Positions 17,872-26,495 of a DNA stretch of 64,000 nt are shown piece by piece. The stretch is from Ruegeria arenilitoris. Its GTDB lineage: Bacteria > Pseudomonadota > Alphaproteobacteria > Rhodobacterales > Rhodobacteraceae. The stretch spans positions 1 through 64,000 of the forward strand of contig NZ_WQCA01000004.1 in the NCBI RefSeq assembly GCF_013032445.1. Reading direction: 5' to 3'. Every line of letters begins with the position of its first letter. Within the stretch, counting starts at the first letter, position 1. The notes under the pieces were generated by a model. It made no database searches. It was not told the origin of the DNA and saw nothing but the letters and a program-made list of their open reading frames with translations. The translations under genes and the position numbers were made by a program.

Positions 17872-18417
17872 TCAGGCGCTTTTGTTAAGCTCTTTGGCGT
17901 GCAGCCAATCCGCGTGTTTTGGTGCTTTCTTGGTCTTTGACCAATCTTCGAGCATCAGCCATTTCACCTCGTCCATCCGTGCCAGCATCGCCTCTTCCTC
18001 TGGGTCGGGGCAGGCCAGTTCAATCCGGTGGCCGGAGGGATCGAAGAAATAGATCGAGTGGAAGATCGAATGGTCGGTAACCCCAAGAATTTCGACGCCG
18101 TTGGCCTCGAGATGTTCCTTGAACTCGATCAGGGTTGCACGGTCTTTGACCTTGAAGGCGATGTGCTGCACCCAGATCGGCGTATTCGGATCGCGGCCCA
18201 TCTCGGGCTTGGTCGGCAGCTCGAAGAACGCCAGAACGTTGCCGTCACCAGCATCCAGGAACAGATGCATGTAAGGATCCGGCTCGTGGGTCGAGGGCAC
18301 GTGGTCCTCGGCAATGGCCAGAATGAAGTCCATGTTCAGCATCTTGCCGTACCACTCGACGGTTTCCTTAGCGTCTTTGCAGCGATAGGCGACGTGGTGA
18401 ATTTTCTCGATTTTCAT
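17872..18417 (-). CDS. VOC (glyoxalase/dioxygenase) superfamily protein
   Basis: 181 residues with two beta-alpha-beta-beta-beta modules. The likely metal ligands are His7 or His8 (KIHHVAY), Glu66 (LAFFELP), His85 (QHIAFKV) and Glu133 (HRIELACP), the four-ligand pattern of glyoxalase I-type rather than the 2-His-1-Glu pattern of extradiol dioxygenases. The reaction is unknown. Within an aromatic operon with no obvious ring-cleavage enzyme it deserves testing as dioxygenase or isomerase. Strong GGAGG before ATG 18417. Confidence 0.82.
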   Translation of the reverse strand: MKIEKIHHVAYRCKDAKETVEWYGKMLNMDFILAIAEDHVPSTHEPDPYMHLFLDAGDGNVLAFFELPTKPEMGRDPNTPIWVQHIAFKVKDRATLIEFKEHLEANGVEILGVTDHSIFHSIYFFDPSGHRIELACPDPEEEAMLARMDEVKWLMLEDWSKTKKAPKHADWLHAKELNKSA

Positions 18418-18454
18418 CGTGTCCTCCTTTCCGAAGGGGTTAGGTCTTGGCGGT

Positions 18455-19771
18455 TCACATCAATCCCACAAGCCAGAGCGACAGTGAGGGGATGAGGATA
18501 AGCAGGGCCAGCCGCAGGATGTCGGCGATCCAGAAGGGCAGGACGCCCTTGAAGATGGTCGCCAGCGACACGTCCTGAAGCACGCCTTTGAGCACAAAGA
18601 CATTCATGCCAACCGGGGGTGTGATCAGGCTGATCTCGGTTGCGACAACAACGACGATGGCGAACCAGATCAGTGCGTTTTCGGGGTCGAGCAGCAGTTC
18701 GTTGGCAAACTCCAACTCGAACATCAGCGGATAGAAGACCGGCACTGTCAGCAGGATCATCGACAGGCTTTCCAGAACACAGCCAAGCACCATGTAGACC
18801 AGAATGATGAACACGATCACCGCCCAAACCGGCATTTCGTTGTCGATCACAAAGCTGGACAGCGCATCGGGCAGACCGGCGAAGTTGATGAAGTTGGTGA
18901 ACAGCTCGGCCCCGATGATGACGGCGAAGATCATCGCTGTGGCGCGGATGGAGTCCATCGTCGCGGCGAAGAACCCATTCCAGGTCATCGACCGCAAGGC
19001 GACAGCGATCAGCACAGACGCACCTGCGCCCATGCCCGCAGCCTCGGTTGGCGTGAAGAACCCCCCGTAAATGCCGGTCATGATGAAAAGGAACAGGCCA
19101 AGTACACAGAAGACACCAACCAGATCAGTTCGGCTCATCGGTTCTGTGTTCTCTTCCTCGGGCGCCAACGCCGGGTTCACGCGGACCGCGACCATGACAG
19201 CGCCAAGATACAGCACCACACCGATGATGCCCGGGATGATCCCGGCGATGAACAGTTTGGCGATATTGGTTTCGGTCAGCAGACCATAAATGATAAGGAT
19301 CACCGAGGGCGGGATCAGGATGCCCAGCGTACCGCCCGCCGCAATGGACCCTGTGGCCAACCGGTCATCATAACCAAACTTGCGCATCGAGGGCATCGCG
19401 ACCTTGGACATGGTCGCCGCCGTTGCCAGCGAGGATCCGCAGACGGCAGAGAAGCCCCCGCATGAGAAGACCGAGGCCATGGCTAGGCCACCGCGCAGCT
19501 TGCCGAACAGCCGGTCAGCGCCTGCAAACAGGCCATGCGCCACGCCAGACCCAGCCAGCACGTTGCCCATGAAGATAAACAGCGGAATGACCGACAGGCT
19601 GTAGGACAGCGCGGTGTCGAAGGCCACCTGCCCGGTCATCGCCCAGGCTGGTTCCCAGCCGCGCATATAGGCAAAGCCGAACCCGCCGACAGCTGCCATG
19701 GCAAAGGCAATCGGCACCCGCAACAGGATCAGTCCCAGCAGGACGGCAAAACCGATCAGCGATTCAATCAT
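18455..19771 (-). CDS. dctM: TRAP transporter large membrane subunit (DctM)
   Basis: 438 residues, about twelve membrane helices; starts MIESLIGFAVLLGLILLRVPIAFAMA and carries the family segments PSVILIIYG and FTPTEAAGMGAGAS. It forms the sodium-driven permease with the small subunit, whose stop overlaps its ATG (19768-19771). Placement inside the aromatic operon suggests import of an aromatic or related organic acid. Confidence 0.95.
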   Translation of the reverse strand: MIESLIGFAVLLGLILLRVPIAFAMAAVGGFGFAYMRGWEPAWAMTGQVAFDTALSYSLSVIPLFIFMGNVLAGSGVAHGLFAGADRLFGKLRGGLAMASVFSCGGFSAVCGSSLATAATMSKVAMPSMRKFGYDDRLATGSIAAGGTLGILIPPSVILIIYGLLTETNIAKLFIAGIIPGIIGVVLYLGAVMVAVRVNPALAPEEENTEPMSRTDLVGVFCVLGLFLFIMTGIYGGFFTPTEAAGMGAGASVLIAVALRSMTWNGFFAATMDSIRATAMIFAVIIGAELFTNFINFAGLPDALSSFVIDNEMPVWAVIVFIILVYMVLGCVLESLSMILLTVPVFYPLMFELEFANELLLDPENALIWFAIVVVVATEISLITPPVGMNVFVLKGVLQDVSLATIFKGVLPFWIADILRLALLILIPSLSLWLVGLM

Positions 19772-20316
19772 GGCAAAGCCTCCGGAGGGGTTTGGTCGGT
19801 GTCACGCTGTTTCGGCGGCTGCAACCCGCGCAAAAAGGCGATGAAGGCCGAGACCATGCAGGACACGCCCGCCAAATAGCCAAATGGGGCCAGCGGAATT
19901 TCCAGCGCGTTGCTAACTGCACCGTCATGGGCCGCCTTGGCCGCATGGGTAAACAGCCGCCAGGCGAAGGTGGCCAACAGGGCCGCGGAAAACAGCCCGG
20001 CAAAGGCCGACAGCAGACGCTGGGTATGCTTGCCGAGGGCCATGTTCAGCAAGTCGACCTCGATATGCTCGCGCCGCTCTGTGGTCAGTGGCAAAGCCAG
20101 AAAAACCAGAGCAGCCAGCAGAATTTCGGTCAGCTCGAATGCGCCAGCCAGCGGCGCATTCAGAAAGTAACGCCCGATCACATCCACACAGGTGATGAGA
20201 ATGAGGCAGAACAGGATCAGAGCGGCACCGGCACCAAGCGTCCTGTCAAGCAGCAGCCCGATATCCAGCCCCTCTTCCGGGGGCTGGTCGGGGAAACGAT
20301 GGCGAAGCCGCTCCAT
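19768..20316 (-). CDS. dctQ: TRAP transporter small membrane subunit (DctQ)
   Basis: 182 residues with four predicted membrane helices (for example GAALILFCLILITCVDVIGRYFLNAPLAGAFELTEILLAALVF, summarised as two helices) and the typical RYF-x-N-x-P-x3-A-x-E-LTE motif. Small subunit of the TRAP permease; located three bases after the binding-protein gene and overlapping dctM. Confidence 0.92.
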   Translation of the reverse strand: MERLRHRFPDQPPEEGLDIGLLLDRTLGAGAALILFCLILITCVDVIGRYFLNAPLAGAFELTEILLAALVFLALPLTTERREHIEVDLLNMALGKHTQRLLSAFAGLFSAALLATFAWRLFTHAAKAAHDGAVSNALEIPLAPFGYLAGVSCMVSAFIAFLRGLQPPKQRDTDQTPPEALP

Positions 20317-20319
20317 GGA

Positions 20320-21354
20320 TCAGAAGTCCACGCCAGCTTGCTTGCGCAGTTCTTGCAGGGCTGCTGCACCGTCATAGCCGTCAGTCGAGATCGCCTCGGA
20401 CCATGCTGTTTCGGCGTCTGCGGCCTGCGACTTGATCGCATCAACCACGGCGGCCGGGGCGTCATAGACCTCGATCCCCGCCTTTTCAGCCGCTGCGCTG
20501 CCTTTTTCATCTGCACCGATCCAGGCTTCACCCACTAGCGCGGCAAAAGCCTCACCCGAGATTGCTTCGATCGCGGCCTGGTCCTCGGGGGAGATTTCGT
20601 TCCACTTGTCCTCGTTCATGACCATGAACCAGGTGGTGTTATAAAGGCCGCCGGGGACTTTCATCGTGTATTTGACGTCTTCGGTCAGCTTAAACGCGGC
20701 CAAAGCGTCATAGGGGAAAGTCACCCCGTCAATCACACCGCGCGACAGTTTCTCATAGACCTCACCCGAGGACATGAAGAGCGTCGTTGAGCCCATGCCC
20801 GACATCAGATCAGAGATATAGCCGCCGGGCACGCGGATTTTCAGGCCGGCAAAGTCATCGGTCGTTTCGATCTTGCGCACGTTGTTGTGCAACATACCGG
20901 GGCCATGCACGAACAGACCTAGAAGCTTGGTGCCTTGATGTTCTTTCTGCGCCTCGAGTGGACCGGTGTAAACGTTCCAGAAAGCCTTGGAACCTGCTAC
21001 GGCGTCATCGCCGATGAAGGAAAACTGGCCGATCCGCGACCGCGTGAAACGGTCATCTGTGGTAAAGGAATGCAGGCCGTAAGTGATATCGGCAATACCG
21101 TCTGCGGCCATGTCGTAATGCGCTGGCGGCGGGCCAAGCGGCTTGGCCAGAACGCGAACGGTCACGCGCCCATCAGTGACTTCTTCAACCTGTTTGGCCC
21201 AGGGTTTGATCGCGCCCGACACGATCGGATGGCGCGGCGGCAGCCAGCTGGACAGGGCCAAGGTGGTTTCGGCCATCACGCTGGATGCGAACGACAGGGC
21301 GATGGCTGTTGCGCCAACGCAAGCGAGGGCACGGGTTTTTAGGGTCATTTTCAT
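20320..21354 (-). CDS. dctP: TRAP transporter substrate-binding protein (DctP)
   Basis: 344 residues with a Sec signal peptide ending near ASSVMA-ET and the DctP fold; the segment GLKIRVPGG holds the conserved ligand-binding Arg for a carboxylate. It should bind the operon substrate in the periplasm and deliver it to DctQM. It lies between the DUF2783 gene and dctQ. The ligand is not predictable from sequence; an aromatic carboxylate fits the context. Confidence 0.93.
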   Translation of the reverse strand: MKMTLKTRALACVGATAIALSFASSVMAETTLALSSWLPPRHPIVSGAIKPWAKQVEEVTDGRVTVRVLAKPLGPPPAHYDMAADGIADITYGLHSFTTDDRFTRSRIGQFSFIGDDAVAGSKAFWNVYTGPLEAQKEHQGTKLLGLFVHGPGMLHNNVRKIETTDDFAGLKIRVPGGYISDLMSGMGSTTLFMSSGEVYEKLSRGVIDGVTFPYDALAAFKLTEDVKYTMKVPGGLYNTTWFMVMNEDKWNEISPEDQAAIEAISGEAFAALVGEAWIGADEKGSAAAEKAGIEVYDAPAAVVDAIKSQAADAETAWSEAISTDGYDGAAALQELRKQAGVDF

Positions 21355-21374
21355 AGTCTCCTCCCTATGAAGTG

Positions 21375-21563
21375 TCAGATTTCGGCGGCTTTGATTGCAG
21401 CGCTCAGAACCGTGCGCTCGCCGATGTGATTGGCCAGGATCAGGATCAGGCGGGCGCTGAGCGCGTCGCTTTGGTCCTTTTCCAACCCGTCATGGGCGAC
21501 CAGAAGTTCGGCATAGAAATCATCGACGCCATCAATGTTTGGGGTCAGGATCAAGTCGGTCAT
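21375..21563 (-). CDS. DUF2783 family small protein
   Basis: About 62 residues: LILTPNIDGVDDFYAELLVAHDGL, then ARLILILANHIG, the pattern of DUF2783, which is repeatedly found next to MhpA-like flavin monooxygenases; function unknown. ATG 21563 is placed eight bases after AAGGAG; a GTG at 21572 overlaps the stop of the monooxygenase gene. It may be an accessory or stability partner of the hydroxylase. Confidence 0.82.
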   Translation of the reverse strand: MTDLILTPNIDGVDDFYAELLVAHDGLEKDQSDALSARLILILANHIGERTVLSAAIKAAEI

Positions 21564-21568
21564 GGGGC

Positions 21569-23191
21569 TCACTCCTTACCGACCGCGCGTCGAATCGAAG
21601 CGCGGATTGCGTTTTCTTCAAAGCTGGGGCGGCGGGCGGCCACGTGCTGATCCGGGCGGATCAGGTAAACTGCGCTTTCGGCGTCGCCGAGATACCGTTT
21701 TTTCAACGCACCGGTTTTGTCATCCTTGACCGAAAGGGCCAGACGCGTGACCTGAACACCTTCTTCCTCGATCATGTCGGGGGCGTCGGCGTCGATGGTC
21801 AAAAGGATGAATTTGTCACCCAGTTTGGACAGCAGGAAATCATCGCCTAGAGGCGCATCCGGGCAGACCGAACCGGGGCGCGACTGCGCGGGCCCGTTCA
21901 GCGCATCCGCCGAATTAAGCGGCGAGCCGTCATAGGTGCAGGGCACTGAAAGACGGCCTGAATTCACCATCGGGCGCGCAAATTCATACTTTTCGGACAG
22001 AGACAACACGGCGTCGCGCAGAAGGCGGCTGGTCTCGGATTTCGGGGTGATGAAATCGGTAGAACGGGTCGAGTTCAGGATGTTCTCGTCCGCGCCGTGG
22101 ATACGTTCGTCGTTATACGTATCCAGCAGGCTTTCAGGGGCCTCACCGCGCATAACCATGCCCAGTTTCCAGCCGAGGTTGTCGACATCCTGCATGCCTG
22201 AGTTGGCGCCGCGTGCGCCAAAGGGCGACACCTGGTGTGCCGCATCGCCGGCAAAGAACACGCGGCCATGGCGGAAACTGTCCATGCGCTTGCACTGGAA
22301 GGTATAGATCGAGGACCAGACCAGGTCGTATTCGACGCCATCCCCCAGGAACGCGTCGAGACGGCGGCGGATGTTTTCCTCTTTCATCTCTTCTTTGCGG
22401 TCGACATCCCATCCGATCTGGAAATCAACGCGCCAAACATCGTCGGGCTGCTTGTGCAGCAGGGTGGACGCGCCCGATCCGTGGGTCGGTTCGAACCAGA
22501 ACCAGCGTTCGGTCGGAAAGCTGTCGTTCTTCATCTTGATGTCGGCGATCAGGAAACTGTCCTGAAAAACTTTGCCGGTGAAATCCAGATCCAGCATCGT
22601 ACGCAGTGGTGACGAGGCGCCGTCGCAGCCGATCAGCCAGTCCGCTTCAAGCGTGTAGGGACCGTCGGGCGTCATTATGGTCAGGGTGACGTGATCGTCA
22701 TGCACTTCGACCGTATCCACGCGGTTCTTGCCGCGGATTTCAATCGGTGCGCCCTGCGACTGCAGCTCTTCGAAGCGGTCCAGCTGATAGCTTTCGTAAT
22801 AGGGCTGCTGCATGTTGATGAAGGCGGGGTATTCATGGCCTTCTTCGGGTAGCAGGTTGAATTCGAAGACCTGGTCGTCCTTGTGGAAGACCTTGCCAAG
22901 GTTCCAGACCACCCCTTTGTCTACCATCGGTTTGCCGCAGCCATAGCGGCCCGCAACCTCAAGACAGCGTTTGGCGAAACAGATCGCCCGAGACCCCATA
23001 CCGACGCCTTCGTGGTCGTCCAGCACCAGTGTGGGAATGCCCTGACGACCAAGATCAAGCGCGGTCGCCACGCCAATTGGGCCACCGCCCATTACCACGA
23101 CAGGGTGGCGGACCGGTGCAGCGGTGTCCTGATCGGTCGATTTCTTGTAGGGATAGCGCTTGTAGGCAAGCGTGTATCGGTCATCGAACAT
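21569..23191 (-). CDS. FAD-dependent aromatic hydroxylase (MhpA-like monooxygenase)
   Basis: About 540 residues of class A flavoprotein monooxygenase: GGGPIGVATALDLGRQG binds FAD (near residue 35), LIGCDGASSPLR is the DG motif and FFAGDAAHQVSPFGARG the GD motif. Such enzymes hydroxylate phenolic acids with NAD(P)H and O2. With maiA/fahA downstream, 3-hydroxyphenylacetate 6-hydroxylation to homogentisate, or a related reaction, is plausible but unproven. Start ATG 23191 (MFDDRYTLAYKRYPY) follows a GAGGA site; the longer frame to 23242 is not favoured. Confidence 0.9.
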   Translation of the reverse strand: MFDDRYTLAYKRYPYKKSTDQDTAAPVRHPVVVMGGGPIGVATALDLGRQGIPTLVLDDHEGVGMGSRAICFAKRCLEVAGRYGCGKPMVDKGVVWNLGKVFHKDDQVFEFNLLPEEGHEYPAFINMQQPYYESYQLDRFEELQSQGAPIEIRGKNRVDTVEVHDDHVTLTIMTPDGPYTLEADWLIGCDGASSPLRTMLDLDFTGKVFQDSFLIADIKMKNDSFPTERWFWFEPTHGSGASTLLHKQPDDVWRVDFQIGWDVDRKEEMKEENIRRRLDAFLGDGVEYDLVWSSIYTFQCKRMDSFRHGRVFFAGDAAHQVSPFGARGANSGMQDVDNLGWKLGMVMRGEAPESLLDTYNDERIHGADENILNSTRSTDFITPKSETSRLLRDAVLSLSEKYEFARPMVNSGRLSVPCTYDGSPLNSADALNGPAQSRPGSVCPDAPLGDDFLLSKLGDKFILLTIDADAPDMIEEEGVQVTRLALSVKDDKTGALKKRYLGDAESAVYLIRPDQHVAARRPSFEENAIRASIRRAVGKE

Positions 23192-23260
23192 CGGTTTTGT
23201 CCTCTGGCTGCGCGCGTTTCGTTTTTCAGGAAGCCCGGCCACACGGCCGGGCCGTTTACC

Positions 23261-24211
23261 TTAGCCTTGCAAGGCCTCCCACATCTCCAGATCGCGCTGA
23301 GCGGTCCAGATACGGGGGGTGTCAATGCCGCGGGCCTCGTCATAGGCGCGGGCGACGTTGAAGGGCAGGCAGTGTTCGTAAATTGCGTAGTCGGCGAATT
23401 TCGGATCGCATTCGGCGCGCACGGCATCCCATGCCTCTTTCAGCGATCCCCCGCGCGCTGCAACTTTTGCCGCCGGGCGGTAGGTGCTTTCGACGAAGTC
23501 GCGGGTGTTTTCGATGGCGGCGTTGACCATGTCCTTGCCGACCAAGGCGTTCCCGCGGCCCGGTGCGATGGCGTCGACGTCGAACCACCTGATTTCATCC
23601 AGCGTATCGCCCCAATCGCTGAAATGCCCGTCGCCGCAATAGCAGGCCGAGTGGTATTCGACGATGTCGCCGGTGAACATGACGTTCTGGTCGGGCACAT
23701 GGATGACGATATCGCCCGCCGTATGGGCGCGGCCCAGATGCATCAGATCGATCCGGCGATTGCCCAGGTAAACGGTCATCGTGTCGCTGAAAGTGGTCGT
23801 AGGCCAGGTCAGGCCGGGGATGCTTTCGTGCCCTTCGAACAGGCGGGGGAAGCGTTGGAATTCGCTGTCCCAGTCCTCTTTGCCGCGTTCCACGACCATC
23901 GCGCGCGCCATGTCGGACATTAGGATCTGTTGCGCGCCAAAGGCACTCGCGCCCAGCACGCGGACCGCGTGGTAATGGGTCAGCGCCACATGGGTGATCG
24001 GTTTGTCGGTGACAGAGCGGACGCATTCGATCACCTTGTTTGCCAGACGCGGGGTCGCCTGCGCCTCGACAATCATCACACTGTCATCGCCGATGATTAC
24101 GCCCGAGTTTGGATCGCCCTCGGCAGTGAAGGCATAAAGGCCTTCGCCAACCTCGGTGAACGAGATCTTCTTTTCCGACATGTCCCCCTGGGACGCGAAT
24201 GCTTTGGCCAT
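23261..24211 (-). CDS. MBL-fold hydrolase with degenerate metal motif
   Basis: About 316 residues with the metallo-beta-lactamase layout (GVIIGDDSVMIVEAQATP, GRAHTAGDIVIHVPDQNVMFTGDIVEY). The first metal motif, normally HxHxDH, reads HYHAVR: the Asp and third His are replaced, so the second metal site is probably absent. The later His and Asp ligands are still seen. It is the first gene of the aromatic operon, with GGAGG before ATG 24211. Its reaction is unknown; it may be a one-metal lactonase or thioesterase-like enzyme. Confidence 0.82.
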   Translation of the reverse strand: MAKAFASQGDMSEKKISFTEVGEGLYAFTAEGDPNSGVIIGDDSVMIVEAQATPRLANKVIECVRSVTDKPITHVALTHYHAVRVLGASAFGAQQILMSDMARAMVVERGKEDWDSEFQRFPRLFEGHESIPGLTWPTTTFSDTMTVYLGNRRIDLMHLGRAHTAGDIVIHVPDQNVMFTGDIVEYHSACYCGDGHFSDWGDTLDEIRWFDVDAIAPGRGNALVGKDMVNAAIENTRDFVESTYRPAAKVAARGGSLKEAWDAVRAECDPKFADYAIYEHCLPFNVARAYDEARGIDTPRIWTAQRDLEMWEALQG

Positions 24212-24275
24212 GAGGTTCCTCCAAAGATGCGATGCTGCCAAAACCCAGTCTGTTTTTGCCGAGGTCAGGCATTTG

Positions 24276-24313
24276 GTTGCATTTGCAACAATTTCGTTTC
24301 ATTTGAAACGAAA
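24276..24313. promoter_or_regulatory. Two tandem palindromes in the aromatic operon promoter
   Basis: GTTGC-ATTT-GCAAC (24276-24289) and TTTCGTTTC-ATTT-GAAACGAAA (24292-24313) are perfect inverted repeats with an identical ATTT spacer, about 22 bases apart centre to centre, lying 65-102 bases before the MBL gene start. Two same-face dimer sites are typical of MarR operators. A related half-site pair lies before the MarR gene at 15386-15399. Confidence 0.6.
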
Positions 24314-24515
24314 GTCAACGAAAAACCAGCGCTCATGGGCAGCGGTCTGTTCAGTGCTTGGTTTTAAATGACTTTTGAAGGATCCTAAGTGATAACCTTG
24401 GCGGAGCTCAAATCTTGCTGGCAGAGCTCCGGCGCGGGTTTGAGGCGAACCTCGTCACATGTTTCGGCCGATTTTAAGTAGGAATTGGACCCACGCACAG
24501 ACTGACGATTCGCAG

Positions 24516-25424
24516 TTATCTTGGTTCCGAACCGAGTTGAATTTGCTTACGCATCCAGATGTGACGTTCTGAGGCATCCGATCGCACATGCCAGATGCAG
24601 GAAATCGTCTCTGTCGGCATCGCGAAGGGCGGGGGGCAGAACGCAAGACCTAAAAAGGTGGAATCCCGCAACCGCACTGGCATTAACGCTACCATGTCTG
24701 AACCCGCCAGCACCGCCGCAATGCTGGAAAACCCCGGCAGGCTGACAGCGATGCGCCGGGACCGGCCCATCGTTGCCAAAATCTGATCAACACTCGTTTT
24801 CCCGGACGCGCTGAGTGCCATGATCACGTGATCCGCAGTGCAATAACTATCAAGACTGTCTGGGGCCGTTCGTTGCGACGCATCAAAATAGACCACGTCC
24901 CTATCATCTTCCAGGACGCGTCGCTGTTTGATGTCCGTCTCAAGCGTCTTGAGCTCGGGTGCCAGCACCAGATCAACCTCGCCGGACCGTAGCAGTTGGA
25001 CCCACTCCCGATCCGGCAACGCCCGCCTGACGCGGATTTGAACCTGCGGCGCGAGCCGTCGCAGACGATGAATGAATGGGCGGATGATCAGTTCAATCTC
25101 GTAATCGGTTGCGGCGATCGAAAAAGGGCGCGTGTCCTGCGCTGGGTCATAGGTGTCTGCCCGCGAAAAACACTGCATTCGGTGCAGGATCTCTTTGGCC
25201 TCGGCGACAAGGGTATCGGCTTTTTCGGTGGGCGTGATCGTGCGGCCCATTGGCACAAAGAGATCATCGCCCGTAATCGACCGCAGACGGTTCAACCCGT
25301 GGCTTACGGTGGATTGCGTCACGTTCAGGTCATGTGCGGCAGCGGTCACGGACCCCGTCTCGTGTACCTTTACGAGCATGGTCAGAAGTCGCCCGTCCAG
25401 CGCCAACTCATCAAGTTCGTTCAT
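24516..25424 (-). CDS. LysR-family transcriptional regulator
   Basis: 302 residues: an N-terminal LysR helix-turn-helix (GSVTAAAHDLNVTQSTVSHGLNRLRSITGDDLFV, summarised at residues 24-57) followed by an effector-binding periplasmic-protein-like domain. It is divergent from the exported SnoaL-like gene (81-base gap) and upstream of the aromatic operon, so either may be its target. The resemblance is to the NodD/NahR-like branch that often senses aromatics. Confidence 0.9.
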   Translation of the reverse strand: MNELDELALDGRLLTMLVKVHETGSVTAAAHDLNVTQSTVSHGLNRLRSITGDDLFVPMGRTITPTEKADTLVAEAKEILHRMQCFSRADTYDPAQDTRPFSIAATDYEIELIIRPFIHRLRRLAPQVQIRVRRALPDREWVQLLRSGEVDLVLAPELKTLETDIKQRRVLEDDRDVVYFDASQRTAPDSLDSYCTADHVIMALSASGKTSVDQILATMGRSRRIAVSLPGFSSIAAVLAGSDMVALMPVRLRDSTFLGLAFCPPPFAMPTETISCIWHVRSDASERHIWMRKQIQLGSEPR

Positions 25425-25504
25425 GAGTCACATGAATACCATTGGCGTAGTTTCAATCAATGGATTTCCCTACCTAGCCTGCAGATGCATTAAGGAGGTC
25501 TGAA

Positions 25505-26401
25505 ATGTCTGCTAAACACCTATTCAAAACGGCGGCGACGGCTCTGTTGCTGGCTCTGTCCAGCCCCGCCTTTGCCGACCTGCGCACCATTACTACCGAA
25601 ACCGAAGCCTCGATCAAACTGGCCGAAGGGTTCTATCAGGATGTGCTGGTTTACCGTAACCTGAACAATTTCAGCAAATACATCGGTAAGACCTACATCC
25701 AGCACGCCACCGCCTATGGCGACGGCCCCGTTGAACTGATCAAAGCGGTTTCAGGTGAACTAACGGCTGACCCGGACGTGCAGGTCGATCTGTACCGTAC
25801 AATTGCCGAGGATGACTATGTTGCTATCCACTCGGTCTGGACCACCAGCAGCGGTGAGCAATATGTCTACGTGGATATCTGGCGCGTTGAAAATGGCTTG
25901 CTGGTTGAGCACTGGGATCACTACCAACAGGTGCCTGCCGAGTCCGCCAACGCAAACACCATGTTCCAGGGCCCGGCGGCCGATATCTATTCGAAGCAGG
26001 ATACCGATCAGAACCGCGAACGCGCGATTGCTGTTCTGAGCACCTTCAACAACCCAAGTGACACTTCTGCGGTCGAAAACTACGTGTCGGCAGAGACGTA
26101 TATTCAACACAACCCCTACGTTCCCGATGGCCGCGACGCCTTTATCGGGTATCTGGACTCTATGGCGGGCGAGGGAAAACGTTATGAGACCCAGTTCGCC
26201 AAGACGATCGCCATGGGTGATTTCGTTCTGGTGCATTCGAAAGTGACCGATCCGTCGGTCGAGGGTGATCTGGGCATCGGGTGCATGGATATCTTCCGCT
26301 TCAACGACGAAGGTCTGATCGTCGAGCATTGGGACATCGAAGAAGCCCAGATCGGTGTTTCCGCCAACGAAAACGATGTGTTTGGGTATCCGGCTGAGTG
26401 A
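25505..26401 (+). CDS. Exported protein with two SnoaL/NTF2-like domains
   Basis: 298 residues with a Sec signal peptide (cleavage near SPAFA-DL). Two similar NTF2-fold halves are visible: KYIGKTYIQHATAYGDG with LVEHWDHYQQVP, and NYVSAETYIQHNPYVPDG with LIVEHWDIEEAQ, each with a YIQHxx and xVEHWD signature. SnoaL-like domains act as small-molecule cyclases, isomerases or binding proteins; function here unknown. A very strong AAGGAGG site precedes ATG 25505. It diverges from the LysR gene, its probable regulator. Confidence 0.85.
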   Translation: MSAKHLFKTAATALLLALSSPAFADLRTITTETEASIKLAEGFYQDVLVYRNLNNFSKYIGKTYIQHATAYGDGPVELIKAVSGELTADPDVQVDLYRTIAEDDYVAIHSVWTTSSGEQYVYVDIWRVENGLLVEHWDHYQQVPAESANANTMFQGPAADIYSKQDTDQNRERAIAVLSTFNNPSDTSAVENYVSAETYIQHNPYVPDGRDAFIGYLDSMAGEGKRYETQFAKTIAMGDFVLVHSKVTDPSVEGDLGIGCMDIFRFNDEGLIVEHWDIEEAQIGVSANENDVFGYPAE

Positions 26402-26410
26402 GAGTGACGG

Positions 26411-26443
26411 GCGGGGCACCTTACAGTGCTCCGCAACCTTTTT
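26411..26443 (+). terminator. Rho-independent terminator after the SnoaL-like gene
   Basis: GCGGGGCA (26411-26418) pairs with TGCTCCGC (26427-26434) with one wobble, followed by a five-T run (26439-26443). It begins 10 bases after the stop codon, in the correct orientation for the plus-strand gene. Confidence 0.7.
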
Positions 26444-26495
26444 CGGATCACTCAAAGGAACGCTGAACCCCGACCAGCACTTGCATCAACGTCCG

